64,000 nucleotides of DNA. Source: Norana najaformis. Its lineage: Eukaryota > Annelida > Clitellata > Crassiclitellata > Hormogastridae. The notes under the pieces were generated by a model. The model ran no database searches. It was not told the origin of the DNA and saw nothing but the letters and a program-made list of their open reading frames with translations. The stretch covers positions 44,926,080-44,990,079 of the forward strand of contig OZ029916.1 of the NCBI GenBank assembly GCA_964023275.1, given 5' to 3'. Below, in pieces: positions 41,370 through 53,735 of the stretch; the stretch's first letter is position 1, and every line of letters starts with the position of its first letter. A program made the position numbers and the translations under genes.

Positions 41370-41745
41370 CCACAATGATAATGGAAAACCAAAATGAGTA
41401 TAATTTTACTCTATTAGTGTATAATTATTAAAGATAATGTTATGTCTTTTATAGGACATGGGCATGTGTGCCAAACTCACATTTCTGTATGTTTATCAAT
41501 TTTACTTTTTGTAACATTACTTGATAAAATACACATGGTTATACCAATTTGTTAGGACACCACCATCTTAGTAGTAAATGGTATTGTCTGTAAACATTGG
41601 CTCCCTGTAATTGTTGCACCTACCTAATTTGTATATAGTCTTTGTTGCTTTCGTTAAATATATTTTATTTCATTTGTATTTTGTGAAAAAAAGAAAAAAA
41701 GAACGAAAAACAAAACACCGAAAAATTACCGAAAATATATAAATA
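41370..41745. other. Unassigned intergenic DNA
   Basis: AT-rich, no frame or family repeat recognised. Confidence 0.5.
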
Positions 41746-41747
41746 CG

Positions 41748-42145
41748 CTAAAAAGCCTTTATGGCAACTGAGAAGAGCCTAAATGGCCACAAAGAGCCTT
41801 GACGGCCACAAAAGAGCCTGATGGCCACAAAGAAGCCTTGACGGCCACAAAAGAGCCTTGACGGCCACAAAAGAGCCTGACGGTCACAATAGAACCTGAT
41901 GGCCAAAAAAGAACCCGATGGCCAAAAAAGAGCCGGATGGCAAAAAAAGAACCCGATGGCCAAAAAAGAGCCTGATGGCCACAAAAGAGGCTTAAATGGC
42001 CAAAAAAGAGCCTGACGGCTACAAAAGAGCCGAAATGGCCAGTGAAAAGAAAACAATACAGAAAATATATAAATCAGATATTGAAAAAAAGGCTTTATAG
42101 CAACTGAGAATAGCCTTAATGGACACACAAGAGCCGTAATAGACA
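41748..42145 (+). repeat. 18-20-bp tandem repeat, about 20 copies
   Basis: Units like AAAAGAGCCTGATGGCCAC. The 143-codon minus-strand frame (FFVAIRLFCGRQ-type) is a product of this array. Confidence 0.93.
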
Positions 42146-43510
42146 GTGGACAGTCTTCCAACAAGAAGAAAACCAACAAGAAGTCGACAAAGGTGCCATC
42201 AACCAGTCAACAAAACCCCCTTCGCCTGAATTTGGTCTCTCAGCCATGTCGTGCTGCAATCAGTTTTTAAAAAATACATACATTACCTACGGAAACAAAA
42301 ATCTTAAAGGAAACGATAAGAAGAAAGAAATGAACTTATGGACAACGTCAACAACATTTTCATGTCGAAGACGTCAACGGCCTTAGTTGCCATAAGATGT
42401 CGTTAAACCCATGGACAACAACAACTTTGAAACGTTTGATGCCATAAGCTATCGTTAAATGAGGAACTAACTAACCTGAAATATTTTATGATTCATTAGA
42501 TGTTCTCAGTTCGATTAAAACCTGTTACTCCCGGTACAGACTTACACTCCTTCGTGAAACATTAAATAGTTTTAATAACATTAGACTGTTACCCTAATTT
42601 CGATACCTAGTCATGTTTAAAGTTTAATATTTTATTTAATTGTGACTTTACTTATTGCTAGTTATGGCAAAATATTTTTAAAAACTGTTTTCTATCTAGA
42701 ACACTTGCAAGTAGGCCTACGTCAACTGCCAATGCTGCCATGTGACGTCATGTAACTGTTAGTTCTACTACTAATCGCTAGTTTACTGAACTGACACCTT
42801 CTTCTACCGTTTTGTGGGGTGAGGTCGATGTCAACGGCCCTGACAGTCATAAGATGTCGTTAAACAATGGAAAGTACTAATCGTAAGCCCAAATCCGTCA
42901 CTATAATTCAATGGCGTTCAATCGATACAGCAACTCGACCAGTACCTTTATTCGGGCGGTGAGTCCAAAGCCTGGATAAAGGAGGAAGGCGACGATAATC
43001 ATCTTCATTTTAACTCAGCGTCGTTATACAGAAACTACCTACCAATCGCTAGTCCAACTGGCCCCATTGGGTAAGGCAAGAACTACGTCAACGGTCCTAG
43101 CTGCCATAAAATGTCGTTATACACCCGATCATTAGACACCTTTAAAACGCTTTTCAACGCCGTTATATATAAACGCTTTCCACGCTGTTAAATATTCCTC
43201 TCTAGGACTACGTTTTATTATGTTAAGTAATTGTTTCACAAAATCTGTGCCAATTGCCTTTGATGCCATAAGATGTCATTACACATTGGAACTACTCCTA
43301 ATCTATAGCTGCATTTCATTGCCCAAGGTTTACTTGCCAGCTTACGCTGGTACCAGGTTATACTGCTTGATGACAGAGGCACAGCGTACGCGACCCCTTA
43401 CACGAAGTTGAACCTGAAACCGCATGATCATTGACCAAATTCGTTACCAATAGACCACCGCGTCCCACACGCTAGATGGCGAGTCAACAGAAAATTGAAC
43501 TGCTTTCTTC

Positions 43511-43585
43511 TCAGGCGGGGAATTGAATTCCAGACCTCTGGGCATTCAGTATACCTCGCTATTCACCACACAACCGTATCACCAA
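43511..43585 (-). repeat. tRNA-derived SINE-like fragment
   Basis: Minus strand: A-box-like TAGCGAGGTATACTGAATG and B-box-like GGAATTCAATTCCCCGCC. No closing acceptor stem seen. Confidence 0.45.
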
Positions 43586-43859
43586 AATACAGAATTGAGA
43601 TCAAAAGAAGGATCGGTTATTAGTTTGTGCATCAATAGGCCACCTAGCGAATGAGAAGGACACGATTTTCTCTCATCAAGGCTCGACAGATAAAACAGTT
43701 GGCCCTAATACTCAGGCAAAGCAAAGGTACGGTTTTGGTAGCAGAGCGAAGATGAGTTATGTATATGTATCTGACGATTTGTATAGCGCTTTTTATGAAC
43801 CTAACAAGGGCGCTAAATTTACTAATTATTAAATTTATTTACCTAATTGCCTTTAACCC

Positions 43860-44040
43860 TACCTTCTACTACCTTTTTAATCTCACTTTACACTTGCCCT
43901 AACGTTGCCTTACGTAACATTTATTTACCTCACCCTTACATCACTAATACCCTACCCTTACCCTTACGTTATCTTAGCCTTACCTTACCTTACCTTACCT
44001 GAAGCTTGCCTTACCTTACCTAAACTTGTTCTTACTCTTA
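43860..44040 (+). repeat. TTACC pentanucleotide-type repeat
   Basis: Loose CCTTACCTTACC periodicity, the complement of the GGTAA arrays at 27063 and 49617. Confidence 0.85.
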
Positions 44041-44344
44041 CCACGGGAATACGGGGAAATTGGCCCAGGTCATCCAAGGAAGAACGAGGTCAGGCCATCT
44101 ATGAGAAAATGAGGCCAGGTCATCAATGAGCAAATGAGGTCATGGCATCGATACCTGGATAAGTCGGTTCACCCACTGCACCCAAAGGCCGGGTCTGTTT
44201 GGTTTAATATCTGCGCTGAAGCAACATTTCTCTCATTACTCACGAAAAGCCTGATAGATCCAAAAGGACAGACAGACAGATAAACAGACTGGCAGACAGA
44301 CGGACAGAGGGACGACTGATAGACGAAATAGAGAAGGACGGCAA

Positions 44345-44422
44345 AATGGACGGACGGACGGACGGACGGACGGACGGACGGACGGACGGACGGACGGACG
44401 GACGGACGGACGGACGGACGGA
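44345..44422 (+). repeat. (GGAC)n microsatellite
   Basis: About 18 perfect GGAC units. Confidence 0.96.
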
Positions 44423-44554
44423 TTGTTACTCCCTGGATTTCCTGAAGGTCGCTTCGAATGAGACGAGAACCATTTTGCCAACAGAAGAACTAATTACTTA
44501 TACAAACACGTACAAACGTGCATACATTTTTGTTCTCATTGTTTGTATATGTTT

Positions 44555-45010
44555 GTTTGTCTGTCTGTCTGTCTGTCTGCAAGTTTGTCCTAAACGCATT
44601 TTTCGTGGATGTCCTGAATTCGTTTTTTCACAAATTTATGTCTGGCTATGTGTCTGTCTGCCTGAGTGTCTGATTGTATGTCTGTCTGTCTGTGGGTCTG
44701 TCTGTGTGTGTCTGCCTATGTGTTTTGTCTGTTTATGTGTGTGTGTGCGTCTGTGTGTGTGTCTGTCTGTGTGTCTGCCTATGTGTTTCTGTCTGTGTCT
44801 CTGTCTATTTTTTCTGGCTGTGTGTCTGTCTGTCTGTCTGTCCATTTGTTTCTCTGTGTGTGCGTGTGTGTGTATGTGTGTCTGTCTGTCTGTTTCTGTC
44901 TGTGTATCTGTCTATTTGTCTGACTGTGTGTCTGGCTGTCTGTCTGCCCATTTGTTTCTCTGCGTGTGCGTGTGTGTGTATGTGTGTCTGTCTGTCTGTT
45001 TGTCTGATCC
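44555..45010 (+). repeat. Degenerate (TGTC)n array
   Basis: CTGT and GTGT repeats with a duplicated block of about 100 bases (CCATTTGTTTCTCTG at 44842 and CCCATTTGTTTCTCTG at 44947). Confidence 0.94.
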
Positions 45011-45354
45011 ATTTTCCTCCAAATGTCTGTCTATCTGTTGTTTCTCTTATCATATTAGTCATTTTCCTTCGGCTCGGTCTATACAATAGCATCATTTGTT
45101 CTTAAGCTACAGGTTGAGAGTTTCTTATTTTCCGAGCAACTGTGAACGATGCACGAACCAATCTAAGTCAGTTGTGACTTTTCCTGTTACGTGAGTATTA
45201 TTTCCTTAAAGATGATTTTGCTGTTTTTAAACCGAACTCTAACAATTTGATCAATTCGTTGAAAAAAGAGCAGTGTCGAGGCCATGTGGTTGCAATATTA
45301 AGCCGTTTACATTTACATTTAAGAACAGTTAGGCTAGCGAGGAACAAATTCGAA

Positions 45355-45475
45355 TTGTAATCGTAAACTCGAGATTTCTACGGCGCCCAAAGTGGAACCA
45401 GCTTATTCACAGGCGCTCAGTCAAAACAAAATCGATAGGCAAGAAGGATTTGGTTCCAGGTTAAGATCCAAGAGT

Positions 45476-45530
<55 letters not shown>

Positions 45531-45550
45531 ACAGGCAGGCAGGCAGCTAC
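45355..45550 (-). repeat. ATTACG-tailed repeat with (GGCA)n end
   Basis: Family blocks CTCGAGATTTCTACGGCGCC, CTTATTCACAGGCGCTCAGT and AAGATCCAAGAGTCAGGCAG, then some 16 GGCA units expanded from the family's own GGCAGGCA end. Confidence 0.85.
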
Positions 45551-46394
45551 GGTGGTTAATGTTTGGAATTGTATCTGGATGATAGATAAAGGAAGAAGAG
45601 GAATCAAGATGGGATCTGTGGAAGAGGAGCGTTTTCAGTTTTGAGTGGAAGATCTATGCAGGGATTGCAAGGGGTGAAGTGATGATGAGTTCGTAAGGCG
45701 CATCTTAGGTTCTTAGAAGGTGCTTTAAAATGCTTGGTTGCATACATGCATTCACACTTCCATGGCTAGACTTTGGCCGCCATTATAACTTTGCCCAAGC
45801 AATGAGTATGGGTCTAATCTAATCTAATCCTGTCCAATCCAATCTGATCTAATATAACGACTTCTTGTCATAATGCACGTGGAATCAATCTTAGGTAGTT
45901 AAAATCTAGGTAGTAAAAAATAGTAATCTGTCAAATATTATCCTATTAATAGTATTTAGTGTTTAACGACATCTTGTGGATGTCAGGGCTTTGATGTCCA
46001 ACTAACGTAAGAGATGTTACATTTGAAACATTCATCGGTTTTGAACGAACTGTGGGTTATATCTAACGTTGAATAAAGCGAAATAAAGGTGTCTAAAATA
46101 CCCAATATTAGGCATTATAGCAGCGTCGAGTGGTTAGCGGCATCTTGTGGCTATAGGTTAGAGATAAGCTTTGGCCCGGCCCGTTCTTTTTCGCGGGCGG
46201 GCAGGCAGGGCCGCCCCGAGAAGTTTCGGCTTGCTTTTCACATTTCTCAGCCCTTGTACAAAACTCCTGTCGCTGTATTTTTGGTACTAGATTTTATCCA
46301 TTTGTTAAGTTTAAGTTAGCATTTTAAACTGTCCAATACTTACTAAGGAAGTAATTACTGAAGATTAAACAATCTGCAGTTAACGGCGCGCCGC

Positions 46395-46530
46395 ATACCG
46401 ATTAGAGATAAGCATCGGACCGGGCCGGGCCCTGCTCGACGGCGGGCCGGACAGGGTTGGGCCGGGCCCTGCTCGACGGCGGGCCGGACAGGGTTGGGCC
46501 GGGCCGCGATTTTTCGGCCCGCACTGATCT
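46395..46530. repeat. GC-rich repeat with two 37-bp units
   Basis: GGGCCGGGCCCTGCTCGACG-type unit repeated twice, within GAGATAAGC ... GATCTCTT-like flanks. A relative sits at 46143-46215. Conspicuous GC peak in AT-rich surroundings. Confidence 0.75.
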
Positions 46531-46544
46531 CTTGTTAACACGCC

Positions 46545-46645
46545 TATACAGAGCTACCACGGGCCGTACATGGGGACCGTAAAAGGCGTGGAGCCCATTC
46601 AAACGGGCAGGTGTGGTGAAGGATCTCACCCGATTACTCCATTGC
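46545..46645 (+). repeat. Dispersed repeat shared with 51525-51600
   Basis: GCCCATTCAAACGGGCAGGT and GGTGAAGGATCTCACCCGA recur nearly unchanged at 51540-51585. Confidence 0.8.
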
Positions 46646-46903
46646 AAAATGAACAGGATCGAGGTCATACTGTCGTTTTATAAAAACGTTTAAATTTACA
46701 TTTTATACCGAGACTTCTTTGAACTTTAGTCCTGAGGTCAAAGGTTAGTATCCTGTCAGATCGTTCATCTGAAATGCAAAACAAGACCACAGCAATCCAA
46801 TGACTGGACACCTTTTTTACCTCCCTACTTGAGTTAGTAGTCGGTAGTCGTTTACCGACCAATAAAGATGGAGGGCTTAATGTGCGCCAGGTGGCGGGGT
46901 ATC

Positions 46904-47312
46904 CCACGGACTAATAACCAAATAATAACCAAATAATGACCAAATAATAACTAAATAATAACCAAATAATGACCAAATAATGACCAAATAATGACCGAAT
47001 AATGATCGAATAATGACCAAATAATGACCAAATAGTGACCAAATATTAACCAAATAATGACCAAATAATGACCAAATAATGACCAAATAGTGACCAAATA
47101 ACGATCAAATAATGACCAAATAATGACCGAATAATGACCAAATAGTGACCAAATAATAACCAAATAATAACCAAATAATGACCAAATAATGACCAAATAA
47201 TGACCAAATAGTGACCAAATAATAACCAAATAATAACCAAATAATGACCAAATAATGACCAAATAATGACCAAATAATGACCAAATAATGACCAAATAAG
47301 TGACCAAATAAT
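46904..47312 (+). repeat. 11-bp tandem repeat, about 37 copies
   Basis: Units like ATAATGACCAA with A/G variants. Open frames in several minus-strand phases (YLVIIWSLFGH-type) are artefacts. Confidence 0.96.
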
Positions 47313-47801
47313 AACCCGGCTCAATTTGTTTCTGTGTCTTCTCGAAGTTCCCTCTTGGGTTTTGACCAGGCTTACCCTAGAATTTAGAACTCACAACGAC
47401 TTTGCTTAGTAGCGACCATCAGCTGGTACCTTAAGCATCATTACAGTGGCGCTATAGAAGTTCTAGGATTACTGGATAATCTATATATATATATTATATA
47501 TACATAACAAAACCATATATATATAAGTTTTAAATAACAAAATCATATAACACATGGTTTCTATGGTTACAAAACCATACATATATGCTATAAATAACAA
47601 AATCATATTACACATGGTTGTTTTATATATGCAGTCTATTCTTAGAACACCGCAATAAAGATCAGACAAAACCTGTTCCAGATCACATTGCAGACTTTTT
47701 CGTGCTGTGTTGATTGATATAATAAATCTCTCTATGAACGTTGGCCTATATTTGTGTATACTTAAAACGCCCATGATATACAGGCCTCGTGTGCATTGAT
47801 A

Positions 47802-47804
47802 ACC

Positions 47805-47898
<94 letters not shown>
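47802..47898 (+). repeat. (TA)n microsatellite
   Basis: About 95 bases of TA with one CATA break. Confidence 0.96.
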
Positions 47899-47900
<2 letters not shown>

Positions 47901-48024
47901 GACATACGTACATGACAGATCACTAGTATAAAGAACTAAGAAAATGTTATCCAGCCTGTAAGTTGTCCATCTGTACGATAGGCAAATCAGTCACATTGGC
48001 GTCTTACCAACGAGGTTTCTCTAA

Positions 48025-48026
<2 letters not shown>

Positions 48027-48066
<40 letters not shown>

Positions 48067-48150
48067 GCAAACACACACAGACACACACACACAAACGCAC
48101 ACACACGCACGCACACACACACAAACGCACGCACAAACGCACGCACACAC
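48027..48150 (+). repeat. (CA)n microsatellite
   Basis: CACACA run degrading to ACGCACGC and AAACGC units. Confidence 0.95.
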
Positions 48151-48517
48151 ACGTATATATATAAGTTCTTGTATAACGCTATTATATATATATATGTATA
48201 TGACCTGTTACATATATTAGATATAATGATGTGCATATTTACAGCATATCTGTATATTGTAGGCCTATATAATATATCGAGCTATGGAGCTCAGGTACCG
48301 ACATTCGGGCGTCTAAATCGTACACAATTATAATGAGTCTAGCGTATTATGTTCACGTGGTTCGACTGTACAGAGGCATATAGACAGGTATGGACACTGA
48401 CATCGATGCACGTATAGAAGCAGAGAGACTGAGACAGAGACAGAGACTGAAAGAAGAGACTGAGACAGAGAGAGAGAGAGACTGACTTGATGTTTTCATC
48501 CTTCTTCTATCAAAACT

Positions 48518-48584
48518 CTTCCCCTCCTCCTCCTCCTCCTCCTCCTCCTCCTCCTTCTCTTCTCCTCCTGCTCTTCCTCCTCCT

Positions 48585-48670
<86 letters not shown>
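48518..48670 (+). repeat. (TCC)n then (ATC)n microsatellite
   Basis: TCC run at 48520-48553 and 26 ATC units at 48590-48671. A CT-rich region continues to about 49390. Confidence 0.96.
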
Positions 48671-48672
<2 letters not shown>

Positions 48673-49390
48673 TCTTCTTCTGCTCCTCATACCTTCTCTT
48701 CCTTCTCATTCTCTCCTTCTCTTTACCCTCTTTCTTCCCGTCCTTCTCCTCTCCATTCTCATTTTCTCCTTCTCTTCCTTCTCACTCATCCACTTCTTCC
48801 CTTCCTACTCTTCCTTCTCATCTCCTCTCCTCTAAGCTATTCTTTCTCCTCTTTTTATCTTCCTTCTCTTCCTTCTCTTTCTTATGATCTTCTCCTTCAC
48901 TTTAACCTCTTCCTGATCCCGTTCTTCTCTTCCTCTTCCTCATCCTCTCCTCCTCCTTTTCCTCGTTTTTCCTCTCTACCTGCTACTCATAAACCTGCTT
49001 CATTACTACTTTTTATCCTCACTGTCATATTCCTCCTCCTCCTCCTCCTCCTCCTCCTCTTTCATCTTTCTTATCCTTCTAATTATCTTCTCTCGTAATC
49101 TTTTGATCTCATTTCTGCTGTTTTTCTTCCCTCCTTCCCTCCTTCTGTTATTCCCTCTCCTTTTCCTTACTAATTTTCCCTTTATTCATTCCTCCTCCGC
49201 CATCTCCTTTCATGTCTTAATCTTTCTCCTCCTCCTCCTCCTCCTGCTCCTGCTCCTCGTCCTCCTTCACGTCTTCCTCTTTTTCCTCTTCCTCCTTCCC
49301 TCCTTCCTCCTCCTCTTCATCCTCCTCCTTTCTCATCCTCTTCCTCCTCTTCTTCCTCCTCCTTCTTTTCCTCCTCTTCCACTCCCACTG
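48670..49390 (+). repeat. Polypyrimidine-rich tract
   Basis: CTCCTTCTC-type sequence with TCC microsatellites at 49030-49060 and 49227-49260. No gene. Confidence 0.85.
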
Positions 49391-49616
49391 CACGTATTCC
49401 TTGTTATTCCCTCGTCTCATATCGGCAGCAATCGCCTTTCCAAACACTAAATTTGAATTCCCTATCAACACGGTTGGTAGACCGAATGTCAAAAAAATTA
49501 TTACCCGTTAAAAATTCTCCCACGATAATTAAAATCGTCCCATTTAACCCGCCGCGTTGTTGAATACCATAAAAATTGTAAACACTGCAATCTTTGGTAC
49601 TCTCTATGGTATGACA

Positions 49617-49925
49617 AGATAAGGTAAGGTAAGGTAAAATTAAGGTAAAGAAATGGTAAAGGTAATGTAATGAAAGAAAGGCAAGGTAAGGTAAAGAAAG
49701 GTAAGCAAGGCAAGGTAGGTAAAGGTGAAGTAAGGTAAGGTAAGGCAAGACAAGGTAAGATAAAGGTTAAGGAATAGTAAAGGTATGGTAGGTTAAGGTA
49801 AAGAAAGTCAAGGCAAGATCAGGTCAAGGAAAGGTGAGGTAAGGTAACGTAAGGGTATAGTAAGGTAAAATAAAGTAAAGTAAGATATGATAGTGTTAAG
49901 TAAGGAAAGATAAGGTGAGTTAATA
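49617..49925 (+). repeat. (GGTAA)n array
   Basis: AAGGTAAGGTAAGG-type pentamers over 300 bases, every few of which match the 5' splice-site consensus. Confidence 0.93.
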
Positions 49926-50039
49926 GTTATTTGTTTGGCGCCTTTAAAACCACTGGTCCTTGTAGGAGGTGTCACGGGTTGAAGGATCTCGAACAGAAGA
50001 ACGACTACCAGAGACCTTTCCAAAAAATTAAGGACAAAT

Positions 50040-50280
50040 GTAGGATCACTTGCCTTTAGCTGCTGTGCTCCTCATATTTGAAATTATCTACTGCAAAAGG
50101 CTTGATTTGCAAACTCGCTTTCATCTTTTAGATCACTTCTTAAGACTAATTACTTTATCCTGGCTTTTGCATGATTCCTTCTTGGCCCCAAGCGAACATA
50201 TATCTGCGCCTCAGATTCAGGTGTACTGACATTGCGCGGGTTATAATTGCTTTCAATAAATAAATAAAACGAATAAGGAA
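50040..50280 (+). mobile_element. Decayed LINE 3' fragment
   Basis: GSLAFSCCAPHI-stop-N and RSLLKTNYFILAF pieces mimic the ORF2 end A-F-x-x-x-A-P-x-x-W-N ... F-K-x-x-L-K-T. Confidence 0.55.
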
Positions 50281-52659
50281 AAGTATCAAATGAAAGTGTA
50301 TTTTGTTCCTATTTAGATGGCCGTGCACTACCCCGAAACATCATTATCCATTAAACGCAGATGACGAATATATAGCGACGTTCAAGAGCGTTTTAAAGGT
50401 GTCTAGAGACAGCTCTGCATTATCCACCACCTAGCGACATCTTGTGCCTATCATTGCTGTTGACGGTTGGATTCCAACAGTTTAACGACATCTTGGGCAT
50501 CAAAGGCCATTAAAGTCGCCATCCTCCGTTATCCAGGCTTGGAACTGGCACTGCCCGAGTACGGCCGTGGCGGAATTTCTTTAGTCTCAGTCGGGTGGCC
50601 CCAGTCCTTAGCCTGGATAAAGAAGGAGGGCGACGCCAATCATCTTCAATGCGACACAGCGTCGTTAAGCTGAAATTATTCATTCATTTATATTTATTAA
50701 TCGCTAATTACTAGGATAATTAGGTCTGATCGGCGTCAACGGCCATGACAGCCATAGGCTGTCGTTAAACGCTGAATAACTCAGCGCTCTCCTTAGACAC
50801 CTTTGAAACGCTCTTCAACAACGCTATAGATTTATCAACTGCGTTTACTCAATTATTTATTTAAGTTGCAAATAGGATAGAATTCCTTCTTACATACTTA
50901 GTAACTGAAATTCCAGTCTACTTGCTATTTAAAGGGGAAAATGTGTTAACTAACTGTACAGTTTAATTGTTTGTGAAATTGCTGATTTAAGATATGACGT
51001 CAACTGCTGCTGATTCCATGAGATGTCGTTAAACTGAGGATTTAAAAAAATCAGTAGTGGAAACTGCCACTGCCGTGTTCTGGTGGTGCCAGTCCTAAGC
51101 CCGGATAAAAATGGAGGGTGACGTCAACGGCCTTTGATGCCGTAAGATGTCGGTAAACTGAGGGAACCTAATCTACAGTGGGATTCTCCAAATTCTGTTG
51201 GCGTAAGTAAGGCCATGACAACCACAAGATTTCGCTAAAACCTGAGATCTACAATTAGCCAGAACTAGTACATACTTTCTAGCCTAACTGTTGCGTGGGA
51301 AATTAAAACAACTTCACGGAAACGCAGGCACAACAAAAAGAAGTTTATGCCTAAGATATAGTTATATGAATGTACTGTTATATTTCATTAGGTATTTCAT
51401 TGCAAGATATTTCAGCCTCGCTCATCCCCACCTCATGGAATATGCCTTTGATAGCTGTAGGCCTAGTTCAGATAAGAGAGTTCAGCAGGCCTAGGCCTAC
51501 TCATGCTATTGGTACACGAGGACCTTAATTAGCGTGGCACCCATTCAAATGGGCAGCGGTGGTGAAGGACCTCACCCGAAAAATTCACTGAAAAATGTTG
51601 TACCGATTAAGAGTAATAATAGTTTCCGTTTAACGACGTTGTATCATGACGAAGATGATTAAGATCGCCCTTCTCCTATATCTCGGCTTAGAACTAGCAC
51701 CACCCAATGACATAGATGATATATATCCTCCATGGCAACCTCCGAGCACAGAGTTGCGGTTATCGGTATTGACCGTTGTTTAACGACATCCTATGGCTGC
51801 CAGGGCCGTTGACGCCAACCTTGCTTTACTCGATGCTTTGTTATGGTTCCGATATTTAACGATACCTTATGGCATCAAATGCCGCTGACGTCGATTGGAA
51901 AAAATTGTACAGTTTTCACCACATAGAAGATACGTTTTTTCCACAAAATTTTCGTTTAAATCCAGTTGGTTCTCATATAGTGACGTTTAAGAGCTTTTTC
52001 AAGGTGTCTAAGGAGAGAGCAGCATTATCCAGTGTTTAGCGACATCTCGTGGCTCCCTTTCAGTACCCTTAGCATCCGTGCATCACTGTTTGTTTCTCGG
52101 CACAAACGGCGATTAATTAGTAGTAGTTTCTGTTTATCCGCCCTCTCAGCGACAATTTGCAGTCGATGCGCTCATTTTATAGCCGAATTCGCTAGAGGGC
52201 AATAGTGGCGCAGAAACCGTTCACGTCTTCATTCCTCTCCTGAACTCAATACATGCTGGTTGAAAAGTTTTATAAAACAGAAGAAACTCTGAATTATATT
52301 TTAGGAAAATATTTTAAAACAAATCGATCACGAATAGTCGGAGTTGCTGTCGTTTGGGTTGATTTAAACCCGGAAAAACATACATCACTTTTCCAGTAGC
52401 ATACCACTTCTTTAAGTATTGCCTGTTGGTGTTAATCATTACCATCGAAAGTATCACTCCGCCACTGCATTGTTTGGCAGTAGGGCCAGTCCCAAGCCTG
52501 GATAAAGGAGGAGGGCGAGGTTAACGGCCTTTGATGGCTTAAGATGTCGTTAAACTGAGGAACTAGTACTGCTGCCTTTAGTCGGGTGGTGCCAGTTCGA
52601 AGCCTGTCTGAAGGAGAATGACGACGCTAATCATCTTCGTTATGACTCAGCGTCGTCAA

Positions 52660-52678
52660 GCAACTACTACTACTACTA

Positions 52679-52715
<37 letters not shown>

Positions 52716-52740
52716 CAGCACTACTACTACTACTACTGAT
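52660..52740 (+). repeat. (ACT)n microsatellite
   Basis: ACTACT triplets with two interruptions. Confidence 0.95.
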
Positions 52741-53179
52741 CGCCTTCGTTTTGTGGCTAATGAGCACTAGCTTTAGTCGAAATGTGAGGGAAGGATCGAC
52801 GTCAATGGCCCTGGCAGTCACAAGATGTCACTAAACACCGGACGATGCTATGAGCTCCTTGGACACCTTTAAAACGCTTTAGAACAACGTTATATAATGG
52901 CAAATACCATTACTTTGAAACATTGAAATACAAAGTGTAAAGTACAAACGTTTTTCAAATGGACGTCAACGGCCTTTGATGCCATAAGATGTAGTTAAAC
53001 ATTGGAAACTACTTCTATCAGTCGGCAAAACTCTGGGCTGCCCTTTTCAGGTGGTGCCAGTCCGAAGCCTGGATAAAGGAGGAGGGCAGGGCGACGCTAA
53101 TCATCACCATGGTTGTGATAAAGCGTCGTTAAGCAGTAACTACACATGTAGCTGTATCAGTCAGTCAAGTCAATCAGTC

Positions 53180-53600
53180 AGTAAGTTACTTAACTAATGA
53201 GTGAGTGAGTGAGTGGGTGAGTCAGTGGGTGAGTGAGTGGGTGAGTGGGTGGTATGGGTGAGTGAGTGAGTTAGTGAGAGTGATTGAGGTGAGTGATTGA
53301 TTGATTGAGTGAGCGAGTGATTGGTTGATTGATTGATTGATTGAGTGAGTGAGTGAGTGAGTGAGTGAGTGAGTGGGTGGGTGGGTGAGTGGGTGAGTGA
53401 GTTAGTGAATGAGTGAGTGAGTGAGAATGATTGAGTGAGTGACTGAGTGATTGAGTGTGCGTGCGTGCGTGAGTGCGTGAGGGGTGAGTGCGCTAGTGCG
53501 TGTGTGAATGAGTGGGTGAGTGAGTGAGTGAGCGAGAGTGATTGATTGACTGAGTGAGTGATTGAGTGAGTGAGTGAGTGATGAGTGAGTGAGTGAGTGA
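53180..53600 (+). repeat. (GAGT)n/(GATT)n array
   Basis: TGAGTGAG tetranucleotide array of about 420 bases with GGGT, GATT and GCGT variants. It marks the right edge of the GTCGTTAAAC domain. Confidence 0.95.
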
Positions 53601-53670
53601 CAATTTATTCACCGCAATACCACGCAAACATCCTTCCCTTACAAAAAGCTACCATACTTACACCCGATCC

Positions 53671-53735
53671 AGCTGGCTTCGAACCTAAACGCTGAGTTGG
53701 TAGTCCGTAGTTGCACACTACCGAGGAGAGCGCCA
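53671..53735 (-). repeat. tRNA-derived SINE-like fragment
   Basis: Minus strand B-box TTAGGTTCGAAGCC is a near-perfect match. The A-box region is poor. Confidence 0.4.

Larger units (their letters stand above)
30030..53150. repeat. Domain of the RTGTCGTTAAAC dispersed repeat family
   Basis: At least thirty copies or part copies. Recurrent blocks, in order, are GGTCGACGTCAACGGCC, CAGCCATAAGATGTCGTTAA, CCTTAGACACCTTTAAAACG, CGCCACTGCCTTGTTTG, CCAAGCCTGGATAAAGGAGG and AGGGCGACGGCAACGGCC. Most copies are + (for example 30048, 33768, 35930, 37555, 38323, 42846, 50758, 52827); several are reversed (45961, 46130, 50478, 51630, 51776, 52035). None was noticed at 1-30 kb or after 53.2 kb. Not matched to a known element from memory. 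Confidence 0.85.

Noticed and set aside
41748-42179. 143-codon Phe/Trp-rich frame on the minus strand
   Set aside because: Translation of the 18-20-bp tandem repeat; resembles a membrane protein only by composition.
46877-47324. Trp/Ile/Leu/Tyr-rich frames (YLVIIWSLFGH repeats)
   Set aside because: An 11-bp repeat read in successive frames; not a membrane protein.
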